Shown: positions 26,112 through 33,975 of the stretch, piece by piece
How the letters are laid out: each line of letters opens with the position of its first letter
Position numbering within the stretch: the first letter of the stretch is position 1
Source: VRUE01 sp963715455
Lineage (GTDB): Bacteria > Actinomycetota > Thermoleophilia > Solirubrobacterales > 70-9
Assembly (NCBI GenBank): GCA_963715455.1
Contig: OY970245.1
Span: forward strand, 1,178,001 to 1,242,000
Direction: 5' to 3'
Length of the DNA stretch: 64,000 nt
Made by a program: the position numbers and the translations under genes
The notes under the pieces: generated by a model
What the model saw: the letters and a program-made list of their open reading frames with translations, nothing else
Database searches by the model: none
What the model was told of the DNA's origin: nothing

Positions 26112-27435
26112 CCCGGGTGCCCCTGCCCGGCGCCAGAGTGATGTTGCGCACCTTGACCCGTTCAGGCTTGGGGTCGGGCGCGCTGAGCTCTGCCCGCTCG
26201 ACGATCTCCCTGAGGATGATGCGCATCTCGTATTCGGCGAAGGTGGCGCCGATGCAGCGCCGCACACCGCCGCCGAAGGGAATCCAGGCGTAGTTGTCGG
26301 CTTTTTCGGTGAGGAAGCGCTCGGGGCGGAACTCGTACGGCCTGGGGAAGAGGTCCTCGCGGTAGTGCAGGGCGGCGATCGCCGCCATCGCGAAGCTGCC
26401 CTTCTCCAGCTCGTAGCCGCCGATCTCGGCGGGAGCGGTCAGCCGGCGGGCGACGTCGATGATCACCGGTCGCGCTCGCAGGGTCTCCTTAACCGTGGCG
26501 CCCAGGTAGTCCTCCTCGCCAGCGGCCAGCGACTCGCGCAGTCGGCCGAGCACCGAGCGGTTGCGCAGCAGCCGCTCCATCGCCCAGGCCAGGCCGGTGG
26601 CGGTCGTCTCGTGGCCGGCGCCAAGCACCGTGACCAGCTCGTCGCGCAGCTCCTCGTCGCTCATCGGCGAGCCGTCGTCGTAGCGGGCCTCGAGCAGCAG
26701 GGAGAGCACGTCGTCGTGCTTCTCGCCGGCCGCCACCTGCGCGCGCCGCAGGGCGATCTCCTCGTAGATGAACTCGTCGAGCGCCTCACGCGAGCGCAGG
26801 AAGCGCGCCCAGGGGCTCCAGCGGCCGAGGTTGCGGCGCAGGGGAGGCAGGGTCGTGATCAGGTTGACGCGCTGGCTAAAGGTCTCGATGAGCCGCTCGA
26901 AGCGGATCAGGCGCTGCTCGTCGTGGACGCCGAAGACGGCCCGCATGATCACCGCCAGGGTGATCCGCTGTGTATGGGGTCGCAGGCTGAACGACTCGCC
27001 CACGGGCCAGCTCTCCATCTCCTTGACCGTCACCTCGCGGATCAGCTCGCCGTAGCGGCGCACGCTCTCGCCGTGGAAGGGGGGGAGGAGCAGCTTGCGC
27101 TGACGCATGTGCGGCTCGTCGTCGAGGGTGAGTACCGAGTGCGGTCCGAGGGCCGGCTCGAGCACCGTGGCATTTGCCTCACCGGCGTGGAAGAGGCTCG
27201 GTGAGCCGGTGAAGAGCGCTTTGACCAGCTCGGGGCTGGCGACGTAGGTGGCCTTCCCAAAATAGGGAAAGGAGATCGTGAAGACGTCGCCGTAGCGACG
27301 CTGGTGCCCGATCAGGAAGCCGAGCGGATCGCGGGCGTAGCGCAGCATCTGTACCACCGAGGGCGCTTTCGGTCCGGGCGGGGACTTGGCTGGTGCTCTA
27401 GTGGCGGCGGGGCGGGAAAGGGTCGCTTGCTCCAT
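26086..27435 (-). CDS. Cytochrome P450 (first of a tandem pair)
   Basis: 449 residues from ATG 27435. Heme-thiolate loop FGGGVRRCIGATFAEYEM, ExxR in KETLRARP, and the I-helix GAGHETTATGLAW with acid/Thr for oxygen activation. No N-terminal membrane anchor is evident. It overlaps the convergent ABC-F gene by 26 bases at the 3' ends. The upstream gene is a paralogue; a 171-bp tract is nearly identical between them. No ferredoxin or reductase gene is adjacent, and the substrate is unknown. Confidence 0.93.
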   Translation of the reverse strand: MEQATLSRPAATRAPAKSPPGPKAPSVVQMLRYARDPLGFLIGHQRRYGDVFTISFPYFGKATYVASPELVKALFTGSPSLFHAGEANATVLEPALGPHSVLTLDDEPHMRQRKLLLPPFHGESVRRYGELIREVTVKEMESWPVGESFSLRPHTQRITLAVIMRAVFGVHDEQRLIRFERLIETFSQRVNLITTLPPLRRNLGRWSPWARFLRSREALDEFIYEEIALRRAQVAAGEKHDDVLSLLLEARYDDGSPMSDEELRDELVTVLGAGHETTATGLAWAMERLLRNRSVLGRLRESLAAGEEDYLGATVKETLRARPVIIDVARRLTAPAEIGGYELEKGSFAMAAIAALHYREDLFPRPYEFRPERFLTEKADNYAWIPFGGGVRRCIGATFAEYEMRIILREIVERAELSAPDPKPERVKVRNITLAPGRGTRVRLDQPLR

Positions 27436-27490
27436 CGGAACGCACCATACGACATCGGCTGGCTGGACAGCCAGCTTCGCGGGAAGTGGC

Positions 27491-28855
27491 TCAGTGGAGC
27501 GGGCGGGTGAGCACGACCTTGACGCCCTTGCCCGGCGTGAGAAGTGCACCAGCCGCGAGCTTGACCCGTTCGGGCTCGGGGTCGGGCGCGACGAGGTTCG
27601 CTCGCAAGATGATCTCGCGCAGGATCGTGCGCATCTCGTATTCGGCGAAGGTGGCGCCGATGCAGCGCCGCACGCCGCCCCCGAAGGGGATCCAAGCGTA
27701 GTTGTCGGCCTTTTCCTCGAGGAAGCGCTCGGGCCGGAACTCGTCCGGTTCTGGGAAGAGGTCCTCGCGGTAGTGCAAGGCAGCGATCGACGGCAGGACG
27801 AAGACGCCTGCCTCCAGGTCGAAGTCGCCGATCCGCACTGGCGCGTTCAGTTTGCGGATCACGGAGGGGAGGGCCGGGCGCATGCGCAGGGTCTCCTTGA
27901 CGGTCGCCGCGAGGTAGTCCTCCTCGCCGGCGGCGAGCGACTCGCGGAGCTTGCTCAGTGCTCGTGGTGTGCGCAGCAGGCGCTCCATTCCCCAGGCCAG
28001 TCCGTTGGCCGTGGTCTCGTTGCCGGCGCCGAGGATCGTCATCAGTTGATCGCGCAGCTCCACGTCGCTCATCGGCGTCCCGTCGTCGTAGCGGGCCTCG
28101 AGCAGCAGCGAGAGCACGTCGTCGTGCTTCTCGCCGGCCGCCACCTGCGCGCGCCGCAGGGCGATCTCCTCGTAGATGAACTCGTCGAGCGCCTCACGCG
28201 AGCGCAGGAAGCGGGACCAGGGGCTCCAGCGGCCGAGGTTGCGGCGCAGGGTTGGGACGAAGCTGACCAAGTGAGCCCGCTCTGCGTTCTGCTCGATCAG
28301 CAGCGTGGCTTTCTGCAAGCGGTCTTCGTCATGGACTCCGAAGACCGCTTTGAGGATCAGAGCCACGGCGATCGTCTGTGTGTGCTTGTGCAGCGCGAAT
28401 GGCTTGGAGACGGGCCATCGCTCCATCTCCTGCCTCGTGATCGTGCGTGCCAGCTCACCGTAGGTCTCGATTCGCTTGCCGTGGAAGGGCGGCAGCAGCA
28501 GCTTGCGCTGGTGCATGTGCTGTTCGCCATCGAGCGTGAGCAGCGAGTTCGCGCCGAGTACCGGCTCGAGCACCGTTTTGTTGGGCTCTCCCGCGTTGTA
28601 GAGGGCGGGTTCGGCTGTGAATATCGATTTCACCAGCCCCGGCTCGGCCAGGATGACGACTCTCCCGTAGAAGGGAAGGGACATCGCGAAAATGTCCCCG
28701 TAGCGCTTCTGCTCCTCGCGGAAAACACCGATCGGGTCGCGTAGGACGCGCAGCACTTGGACCGGCATGGGCAGCCTCGAACCCGGCAGCGCAGAGACAG
28801 GCGTGGCTGTGGGAACCCCCGATGACACAACCGACCCCGCCTGTACAGACCCCAT
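27491..28855 (-). CDS. Cytochrome P450 (second of a tandem pair)
   Basis: 454 residues. Same layout as its neighbour: FGGGVRRCIGATFAEYEM, KETLRMRP, GAGNETTANGLAW (Asn where the sister has His). A Ser/Val/Pro-rich N-terminus of about 25 residues precedes the catalytic fold. It lies 55 bases upstream of the first P450 and in the same direction, consistent with duplication and co-expression. Confidence 0.93.
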   Translation of the reverse strand: MGSVQAGSVVSSGVPTATPVSALPGSRLPMPVQVLRVLRDPIGVFREEQKRYGDIFAMSLPFYGRVVILAEPGLVKSIFTAEPALYNAGEPNKTVLEPVLGANSLLTLDGEQHMHQRKLLLPPFHGKRIETYGELARTITRQEMERWPVSKPFALHKHTQTIAVALILKAVFGVHDEDRLQKATLLIEQNAERAHLVSFVPTLRRNLGRWSPWSRFLRSREALDEFIYEEIALRRAQVAAGEKHDDVLSLLLEARYDDGTPMSDVELRDQLMTILGAGNETTANGLAWGMERLLRTPRALSKLRESLAAGEEDYLAATVKETLRMRPALPSVIRKLNAPVRIGDFDLEAGVFVLPSIAALHYREDLFPEPDEFRPERFLEEKADNYAWIPFGGGVRRCIGATFAEYEMRTILREIILRANLVAPDPEPERVKLAAGALLTPGKGVKVVLTRPLH

Positions 28856-28903
28856 GACAGACCGACTATATGCCAGCGAGGGGAGTAGAAACGTTGTGAT
28901 TCT

Positions 28904-29782
28904 TTAAAAGACGATCGTGCGGGGGCCGTCGGGCAGGACCCGATCGTCGAGGTGGGCTTTGACCGCCCGGGCGAGGACGAGGCGCTCGATGTCACGGCCA
29001 ATCCGCTTCAGATCATCGACCTCGTCACGGTGGCTGACCCGGGTGACGTCCTGGTCGATGATCGGCCCGGCGTCGAGTTCTTCGGTGACGTAGTGCGCGG
29101 TGGCGCCGATCAGCTTGACGCCGCGCTCGTGCGCGCGGCGATAAGGGTCGGCGCCGACGAAGGCAGGCAGGAAGCTGTGGTGGATGTTGATCGCCGGTGC
29201 CTTTAGCCGCGCGAGGAACTCGCCGGAGAGGATCTGCATATAGCGGGCGAGGACGAGCAGGTCGATCTCGCCGAGCAGGTCGAGCGTCGCCGCCTCGGCC
29301 TGCTCGCGTCGCTCGGGTTCGATGGGTACGTGGTGGAAGGGCAGGCCGAGTGAAGTGACTTGCTCGCGGTGGTCGGCGTGGTTGGAGAGGACGGCGACGA
29401 CCTCGGCCCCGAGCTCACCGCTGCGCCAGCGCCAGAGCAGATCGGAGAGACAGTGGTCTTCGCGCGAGACCATGATCGCCACCCGCTTGCGCTCGGCCGA
29501 CTCGGCGAAGCGGTGCTCCATCTCGAAGCGCTGCGCGATCTCGCGGTCGAAGCTGCCGTAGATCTGCTCGCGATCGGCCTCGGGAACCGCGTCGAAGACC
29601 ATGCGCATGAAGAAGCGGCCCTCGTCGCTGGAGTGCTGGTCGGCGTCGACGATGTTGAGCCCAGCCTCGGCGAGAAAACCGCTGACAGCGGCGATTAGGC
29701 CGGGTCGGTCAGGGCAAGCGAGCAGCAGGCGAGAGGTGGGGGAGGGGCCAGAGATGCAGGGATGATTGCATCGAGCGCACAC
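28904..29782 (-). CDS. purU: Formyltetrahydrofolate deformylase
   Basis: 292 residues; GTG 29782 is the likely start. An N-terminal ACT domain (LACPDRPGLIAAVSGFLAEAGLNIVDADQHS) is followed by a formyltransferase-like hydrolase domain with SREDHCLSDLLWRW and the catalytic Asn-His-Asp set in INIHHSFLPAF and ELDAGPIIDQD. It hydrolyses 10-formyl-THF to THF and formate, balancing one-carbon pools. Confidence 0.95.
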   Translation of the reverse strand: MCARCNHPCISGPSPTSRLLLACPDRPGLIAAVSGFLAEAGLNIVDADQHSSDEGRFFMRMVFDAVPEADREQIYGSFDREIAQRFEMEHRFAESAERKRVAIMVSREDHCLSDLLWRWRSGELGAEVVAVLSNHADHREQVTSLGLPFHHVPIEPERREQAEAATLDLLGEIDLLVLARYMQILSGEFLARLKAPAINIHHSFLPAFVGADPYRRAHERGVKLIGATAHYVTEELDAGPIIDQDVTRVSHRDEVDDLKRIGRDIERLVLARAVKAHLDDRVLPDGPRTIVF

Positions 29783-29826
29783 ACGTCGTGCCTGAGCAAG
29801 TAACTAGTGCCACATGTTTGTGAGCA

Positions 29827-30369
29827 GTGTGCGCGCGGTCACGCTGCGGGCCCGCAAAGACCGGCACGGTCTCGCGCTTGCTCACAAAACGCACATACTT
29901 CATTCCTGTCCTGATCGCCTGCATCGTTTTCCCCGCGGTCTCCTTTGCGGCCGGCGAGGGCGACCAGCCCAAGTCGCGGATCGGTGTCGCCGATGCGCAG
30001 CCGGTCCAGATCACCGTCCTGCACGGGCCGGTCCACCGCTTCCACAAGACGATCCGCGTCACGGTCGAGCGCCTCGAAGTAGCAAGGCGTGCCCGCCTGC
30101 GTCGCGAGCGGCGCCAGCTCTACGCGACTCTGCCGGGCGGTGTCTCGATGGCCACCCTCGAGGCGATTGCCGCCTGCGAGTCCGGTGGTGACCCGAGCGT
30201 GGTCTCTGCTGACGGCACCTACCGCGGCAAGTACCAGTTCAGCGTCAGCACCTGGGAATCAGTGGGCGGCTCCGGCGACCCCGCAGCCGCCCCCGAGCAA
30301 GAGCAGGACTACCGCGCAGCTCTGCTCTACGCAGCCTCGGGTTCCAGCCCCTGGCCGGTTTGCGGCTGA
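29827..30369 (+). CDS. Resuscitation-promoting factor-like secreted protein
   Basis: Up to 180 residues. A hydrophobic export segment (TYFIPVLIACIVFPAVSFA) follows a basic N-terminus. The C-terminal 75 residues match the Rpf/transglycosylase-like domain: IAACESGGDPSVVSADGTYRGKYQF with the catalytic Glu after IAAC, and a paired Cys at the end (WPVCG). Rpf proteins cleave peptidoglycan and promote exit from dormancy in actinobacteria. The start is uncertain; GTG 29827 is the longest option. Confidence 0.82.
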   Translation: MCARSRCGPAKTGTVSRLLTKRTYFIPVLIACIVFPAVSFAAGEGDQPKSRIGVADAQPVQITVLHGPVHRFHKTIRVTVERLEVARRARLRRERRQLYATLPGGVSMATLEAIAACESGGDPSVVSADGTYRGKYQFSVSTWESVGGSGDPAAAPEQEQDYRAALLYAASGSSPWPVCG

Positions 30370-30391
30370 CCCAGGCCCTACGATCACGACC

Positions 30392-31237
30392 GTGAGCGAG
30401 GCGGTCCCGACACCTGATCCCAAGGGACCGTCTCGTAAGCCGCCCCGCGAGGCGATCGCCGAGGCCAAGGTTCGCGCGCCGACCCGCGGCAACCGCAAGC
30501 TGGAGTCGTTTATCGAGGCGGTCAACGGCGACGAGCAGGTGCGGGCCTGGTGGTACATGGCCCAGGTCCACGCCGAGCGACTGGGGATGTCCGACCACTC
30601 CTGGGTCCACACCCAGATCGTGCTCAACATCGCCCTGCGCTTGCTGCGGTTGCTGGTCAAGGGTGGGGTCGAGCCGACTGTCGTCACCGATCACGGCATG
30701 TCGCCGCGCGACGCGGAGGTGGTCGTCGCCGGCGGTGCCCTGTTGCATGACGTCGGCATGTCGATCCACCGCGCCGATCACGAGGCCTACAGCCTCTTCC
30801 TCGCCAACGATGCGCTCGGCCGGCTGCTCGAGGGCTGCTACCGCGAGCCGGAGCGGACGATCGTCGCTGCCGAGATCCTGCACGCGATCATCGGCCACCG
30901 CCGCCGCGGCGAGCCCTACACGCTCGAGGCAGGGGTTGTGCGAGTCGCCGACGCGCTCGACATGGCTCAGGGCCGTACCCGGCTGCCGATCGAAGCCGGC
31001 CAGGAGGGCATCCACTCGATCTCCGCCGCCGCCGTCGACGAGGTGCGGATCGAGGCTGGCGAGGAGCGGCCGCTGCGCATCGAGATCGAGCTCAACAACT
31101 CGGCCGGGATATTCCAGGTCGACGACTTGCTGGCGACCAAGATCCGCGGCACCCCGCTCGAGGGCAAGGTCGAAGTCGTGGCGAAGATCGAGGGCGAGAC
31201 AGAGAAGCGACTGCTGAGCGGCTTCCGGCTGGACTGA
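30392..31237 (+). CDS. HD-domain phosphohydrolase-like protein
   Basis: 281 residues from GTG 30392, 22 bases after the Rpf-like gene. Metal-binding HD motif: His in HSWVHTQIV, LLHDVGMSIHRADHE, AIIGHRRRGE and Asp in RVADALDMAQGR. A C-terminal domain of about 90 residues (VDEVRIEAGEERPLRIEIEL) is probably regulatory. The substrate (nucleotide or other phosphoester) is not evident. Confidence 0.8.
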   Translation: MSEAVPTPDPKGPSRKPPREAIAEAKVRAPTRGNRKLESFIEAVNGDEQVRAWWYMAQVHAERLGMSDHSWVHTQIVLNIALRLLRLLVKGGVEPTVVTDHGMSPRDAEVVVAGGALLHDVGMSIHRADHEAYSLFLANDALGRLLEGCYREPERTIVAAEILHAIIGHRRRGEPYTLEAGVVRVADALDMAQGRTRLPIEAGQEGIHSISAAAVDEVRIEAGEERPLRIEIELNNSAGIFQVDDLLATKIRGTPLEGKVEVVAKIEGETEKRLLSGFRLD

Positions 31238-31240
31238 GTC

Positions 31241-31498
31241 CTAGCCGTATCTCTCCAGGTCGTATCTGCGCCGTTCTTTGCGCTTCTCGAGGCTGCCCTG
31301 GATCAGGGAGAGGACGATGACGAGAACCGCGAAGAAGGCGATCACGCCGAAGCAGAAGAAGGTGACCGTCTTGTCGGTCGTCGGCCCGGCCAGGCCGACG
31401 CCGTTCTCGGCCAACGCCAGCGGCGCCGCCAGCAGCATCGAGAGCAAGGCCGCAAAGAAAGCGGCCGCAATCTGGGCTGGGCGGGACGGAGCCTTCAC
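31241..31498 (-). CDS. Small membrane protein, unknown
   Basis: 85 residues from GTG 31498. Two hydrophobic segments: a signal-like AAAFFAALLSMLLAAPLALA and TFFCFGVIAFFAVLVIVLSL, then a basic C-terminus (LEKRKERRRYDLERYG). It has no recognised family. It is convergent with the HD gene and divergent from uppP. Confidence 0.6.
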   Translation of the reverse strand: MKAPSRPAQIAAAFFAALLSMLLAAPLALAENGVGLAGPTTDKTVTFFCFGVIAFFAVLVIVLSLIQGSLEKRKERRRYDLERYG

Positions 31499-31575
31499 AA
31501 CCGCCAATCTAGCGCACGACGGCGGCGCCAACCGCCTTCATCCCGGCTTTAGGCACTGCCATAGGATGCGCCGCC

Positions 31576-32418
31576 ATGTCTGAGCTAGAGGCCCTGCTGC
31601 TGGGCATAGTCCAAGGGCTGACCGAGTTCCTGCCGATCTCCTCCTCCGGGCACCTGATCATCGTCCCCTGGCTGCAGGACTACACCTTCTTGATGGAAAA
31701 CCCGGAGTTCAACAAGACCTTCGACGTCGCCCTGCACGCCGGCACCCTGGTTGCCGCGATTGCTTATTTCCGGCATGAGGTTGTGGCTCTGACGCGCGGC
31801 TTCTTCGCGGCTCTCGCCAGTCGCTCGATCTCGACTCCGGACCAGCGGCTCTCCGTGGCGATCGCGATCGGCACCGTGCCGGCGGTGATCGCCGGCGCTG
31901 TCGGCTCGAGCTTCATCGACGAGCATCTCGGCGAGCCGTGGATGATCGCCCTGCAGCTGATCGTCTTCGGCGCCCTGCTGCTCTATGTGGACCGTCTGCC
32001 GCAGCGCAAGGCGCTCGACGGTGCGACCGTCAAAGACGGCTGGTACATCGGTCTCGCCCAGGTTCTCGCCCTGGCGCCAGGCACCTCGCGCTCGGGCATC
32101 ACGATCACCGCCGGCCGCTACCTCGGCCTCGATCGCGATGCCGCGGCGCGTTTCTCCTTCCTGCTGTTGATCCCGATCGTCGCCGGCGCGACGATCTTCA
32201 AGGCGGCCGAGGCGATCAGCGACGGATTGCCCGACGGGGTCGTCGGCCCGATGATCGTCGGCACGATCGCCGCCGCCGTCTCCGGCTACCTGGCGATCGC
32301 CTTTCTCCTGCGCCTCGTGCGCACGACCAGCTACCGCCCCTTCGTCTATTACCGCTACGTGGCCGGCATCGCCATCCTGCTGATCATCGCCACCGGCCTG
32401 CGTCCGGCGACCTTTTAG
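31576..32418 (+). CDS. uppP: Undecaprenyl-diphosphatase UppP (BacA)
   Basis: 280 residues, polytopic. It recycles the cell-wall carrier lipid by removing a phosphate from undecaprenyl diphosphate. Signature motifs are GIVQGLTEFLPISSSGHL near the N-terminus and the second-repeat APGTSRSGITI. It releases Pi outside the membrane, which fits the phosphate genes that follow, though that link is only positional. Confidence 0.96.
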   Translation: MSELEALLLGIVQGLTEFLPISSSGHLIIVPWLQDYTFLMENPEFNKTFDVALHAGTLVAAIAYFRHEVVALTRGFFAALASRSISTPDQRLSVAIAIGTVPAVIAGAVGSSFIDEHLGEPWMIALQLIVFGALLLYVDRLPQRKALDGATVKDGWYIGLAQVLALAPGTSRSGITITAGRYLGLDRDAAARFSFLLLIPIVAGATIFKAAEAISDGLPDGVVGPMIVGTIAAAVSGYLAIAFLLRLVRTTSYRPFVYYRYVAGIAILLIIATGLRPATF

Positions 32419-32425
32419 GCCTTCT

Positions 32426-32461
32426 AAAAAAGCGAACGGCCCGGGGCAGTGGGCCGTTCGC
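32426..32461 (-). terminator. Intrinsic terminator, minus strand
   Basis: Perfect 11-bp arms GCGAACGGCCC/GGGCCGTTCGC (32432-32442, 32451-32461) with an 8-base loop. Read on the minus strand the hairpin is followed by TTTTTT, a textbook terminator; on the plus strand there is no U-tract. No minus-strand gene is present to be terminated. Confidence 0.75.
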
Positions 32462-32561
32462 GGTGACGAGAGAGGAGTCTCGTGAAGGATGAAGTCTGCA
32501 GCTAGATCGCGCCCTGTCGGTGAACATCCAGAGAATCCGGGACGGGCGACAATGGTGGCTT
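32426..32561 (-). ncRNA. Candidate phosphate-responsive small RNA
   Basis: Predicted transcript of about 136 nt on the minus strand in the 277-bp gap between uppP and the regulator gene. It would start near 32561, after a TAATTT hexamer (32573-32568) that lies 13 bases from a PHO-box-like pair (32603-32587), and end at an intrinsic terminator with six U residues (32431-32426). No convincing protein is encoded: the overlapping frame has no ribosome binding site. This is a prediction from signals only. Confidence 0.4.
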
Positions 32562-32586
32562 TCCCGCAAATTAGGCGCTTTGAGCT

Positions 32587-32603
32587 GTGAAAATCCTGTG
32601 AAC
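32587..32603 (-). promoter_or_regulatory. PHO-box-like repeat, minus orientation
   Basis: On the minus strand GTTCAC and TTTCAC start exactly 11 bases apart, the spacing of PhoP/PhoB half-sites. It is 93 bases upstream of the regulator gene, and also upstream of a minus-strand -10-like element. Confidence 0.5.
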
Positions 32604-32695
32604 GCAGGGGTTTTGGCAACGCAGCCGTCGCCGCGGGGGCATACAATCCTCTCGTCAGCGCAAGGGCACACCTCCGCCATGATGGCGTTCGCCAC

Positions 32696-33496
32696 TTGAA
32701 CTCACAGCAAATCATCAGGCTCGCGGTAATCGACGACGACAGTGGTTTCGTCACGGTTCTCTCGAAGCGCACCGAAGCCGCCGGTTGGCAGCAACGGGTG
32801 CTGAGCAGCGCGATACCGCCGGAGGAGCTGGTGGCGATGAAGCTCAACGCGCTGCTGCTCGACCTCTCGGTGCTCGGTGACGAGGCTTGGGGTTACCTCG
32901 AGCGGGTCTGCGGCATGCTGCCCGACCTTGGCGTGGTCGTCTGCACCGGTCGCTCGACTGTGGCCCAGCGGGTGCGCGGCCTGCGACTCGGGGTCGACGA
33001 TTGGGTCTCCAAGCCCTGTCATCCCGAGGAGGTGATGGCCCGCATCGAGGCCGTCTCGCGCCGCCGCCGTCGCAGCCGCACCGATATCGAGAGTGGGCCG
33101 CTGGTTGCCGGCGAGCTGGAGATCCGCGCCGACCAGTTCCAGGCTTTTGTCAGCGATACCAGCCTCGACCTGACCCGGCGCGAGTTCGAGTTGCTGCAGC
33201 TGCTCGCCGACGCCAAGGGGCAGGTGCTCGAGCGTGAGGCGATCTACCAGCGGGTTTGGGGGTACGCGATGGCCCACGGCGACCGCTCGGTCGACGTCTT
33301 CATTCGCAAGCTGCGTCAGAAGCTCGAGAAGCGCTCCGCCAACTGGCAATACATCCACACCCACTTCGGCGTCGGCTACCGCTTCGATCCCGAGCCGGTC
33401 GGCGACATCGTGCCCGACGCACCCAGCAAAGAGCTACTCGAAGGCGCTGCGGAGTCGGATTCACAAGTAGTTCACAGCAGCTTTACCGCCGCGTAA
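32696..33496 (+). CDS. PhoP/PhoB-type response regulator
   Basis: 266 residues from TTG 32696. Receiver domain with acidic pocket IDDDS, phospho-acceptor Asp about residue 56 (LLLDLSVLG) and Lys in WVSKPCHPEE. The C-terminal winged-helix DNA-binding domain is of OmpR/PhoB type (LDLTRREFELLQLLA, DRSVDVFIRKLRQKLE, THFGVGYRF). Linkage to pstSCAB-phoU and to PHO-box-like repeats makes it the likely phosphate regulator. No histidine kinase gene is in the window. A TACAAT hexamer at 32642 could be its -10. Confidence 0.88.
   Translation: MNSQQIIRLAVIDDDSGFVTVLSKRTEAAGWQQRVLSSAIPPEELVAMKLNALLLDLSVLGDEAWGYLERVCGMLPDLGVVVCTGRSTVAQRVRGLRLGVDDWVSKPCHPEEVMARIEAVSRRRRRSRTDIESGPLVAGELEIRADQFQAFVSDTSLDLTRREFELLQLLADAKGQVLEREAIYQRVWGYAMAHGDRSVDVFIRKLRQKLEKRSANWQYIHTHFGVGYRFDPEPVGDIVPDAPSKELLEGAAESDSQVVHSSFTAA
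33459..33486 (+). promoter_or_regulatory. PHO-box-like triple repeat
   Basis: ATTCAC (33459), GTTCAC (33470) and CTTTAC (33481) start 11 bases apart inside the 3' end of the regulator gene, 27 bases before the next gene. A weaker CGTAAC follows in register at 33492. This fits autoregulated expression of the winged-helix gene. Confidence 0.55.
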
Positions 33497-33512
33497 CGCG
33501 ACCGGCCGCTGA

Positions 33513-33821
33513 GTGCGGCGATCCTCGCTGGGGATGCTGGAGATCCGCCCCGAGGAGCACGCTGCGCTGGTCGACGGGCGACCACTGAGCCTGACCATGC
33601 GCGAGTTGCAGCTGCTCACCACGCTCGCCTCTCACCCGCAGCGCATCCTCACGCGCGAGGAGCTTTACGCGGAGGTCTGGGGCCGCGAGCCGCGCCACGA
33701 CGACCGCTCGGTCGATGTGTACGTGAGTCGCCTGCGCTCCAAGCTGAGCGCGGCCCTGCCCGGACAGCGCTTGATCCATACGCACAGCGGCATCGGCTAC
33801 CGCTTCTCGCCCGACGGGTGA
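33513..33821 (+). CDS. Receiver-less OmpR/PhoB-type winged-helix protein
   Basis: 102 residues from GTG 33513, or 95 from ATG 33534. It contains only the transcriptional regulatory C-terminal domain: LEIRPEEHAALVDGRPLSLTMRELQLL, LTREELYAEVWG, DDRSVDVYVSRLRSKL, HSGIGYRFSP. All winged-helix elements are present, so this is a complete DNA-binding domain without a phosphorylation domain. It may compete with or assist the full regulator at PHO boxes. Confidence 0.82.
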   Translation: MRRSSLGMLEIRPEEHAALVDGRPLSLTMRELQLLTTLASHPQRILTREELYAEVWGREPRHDDRSVDVYVSRLRSKLSAALPGQRLIHTHSGIGYRFSPDG

Positions 33822-33852
33822 CGCAGCCACGCGAATGCACCGCGTGGCGGGC

Positions 33853-33869
33853 TTTTACATCTTTTTCAC
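33853..33869 (+). promoter_or_regulatory. PHO-box-like repeat upstream of pstS
   Basis: TTTTAC (33853) and TTTCAC (33864) start 11 bases apart; a degenerate GGTAAC follows in register at 33886. The site lies about 110 bases before the pstS start, in an AT-richer patch of an otherwise GC-rich leader. Confidence 0.6.
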
Positions 33870-33975
33870 ATTCCCGATACACGCAGGTAACAAGCTGCTC
33901 GGGACCCGCTGAGAGTCTGGCTCCGTCAGCGGCCGCAGGGCCGTCAACTGGAGTGAACAACGAGAAGGAGACAGA

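Noticed and set aside
25729..28744. Two long plus-strand frames (491 and 452 residues) opposite the P450 genes
   Set aside because: They resemble each other only because the P450 genes are paralogues; the minus strand carries all P450 motifs.
32432..32461. Terminator of uppP on the plus strand
   Set aside because: The U-tract is only on the minus strand; on the plus strand GGTGACG follows the stem.
32384..32695. 103-residue minus-strand protein
   Set aside because: No ribosome binding site or protein-like pattern, and it runs through a terminator; the signals fit an RNA better.
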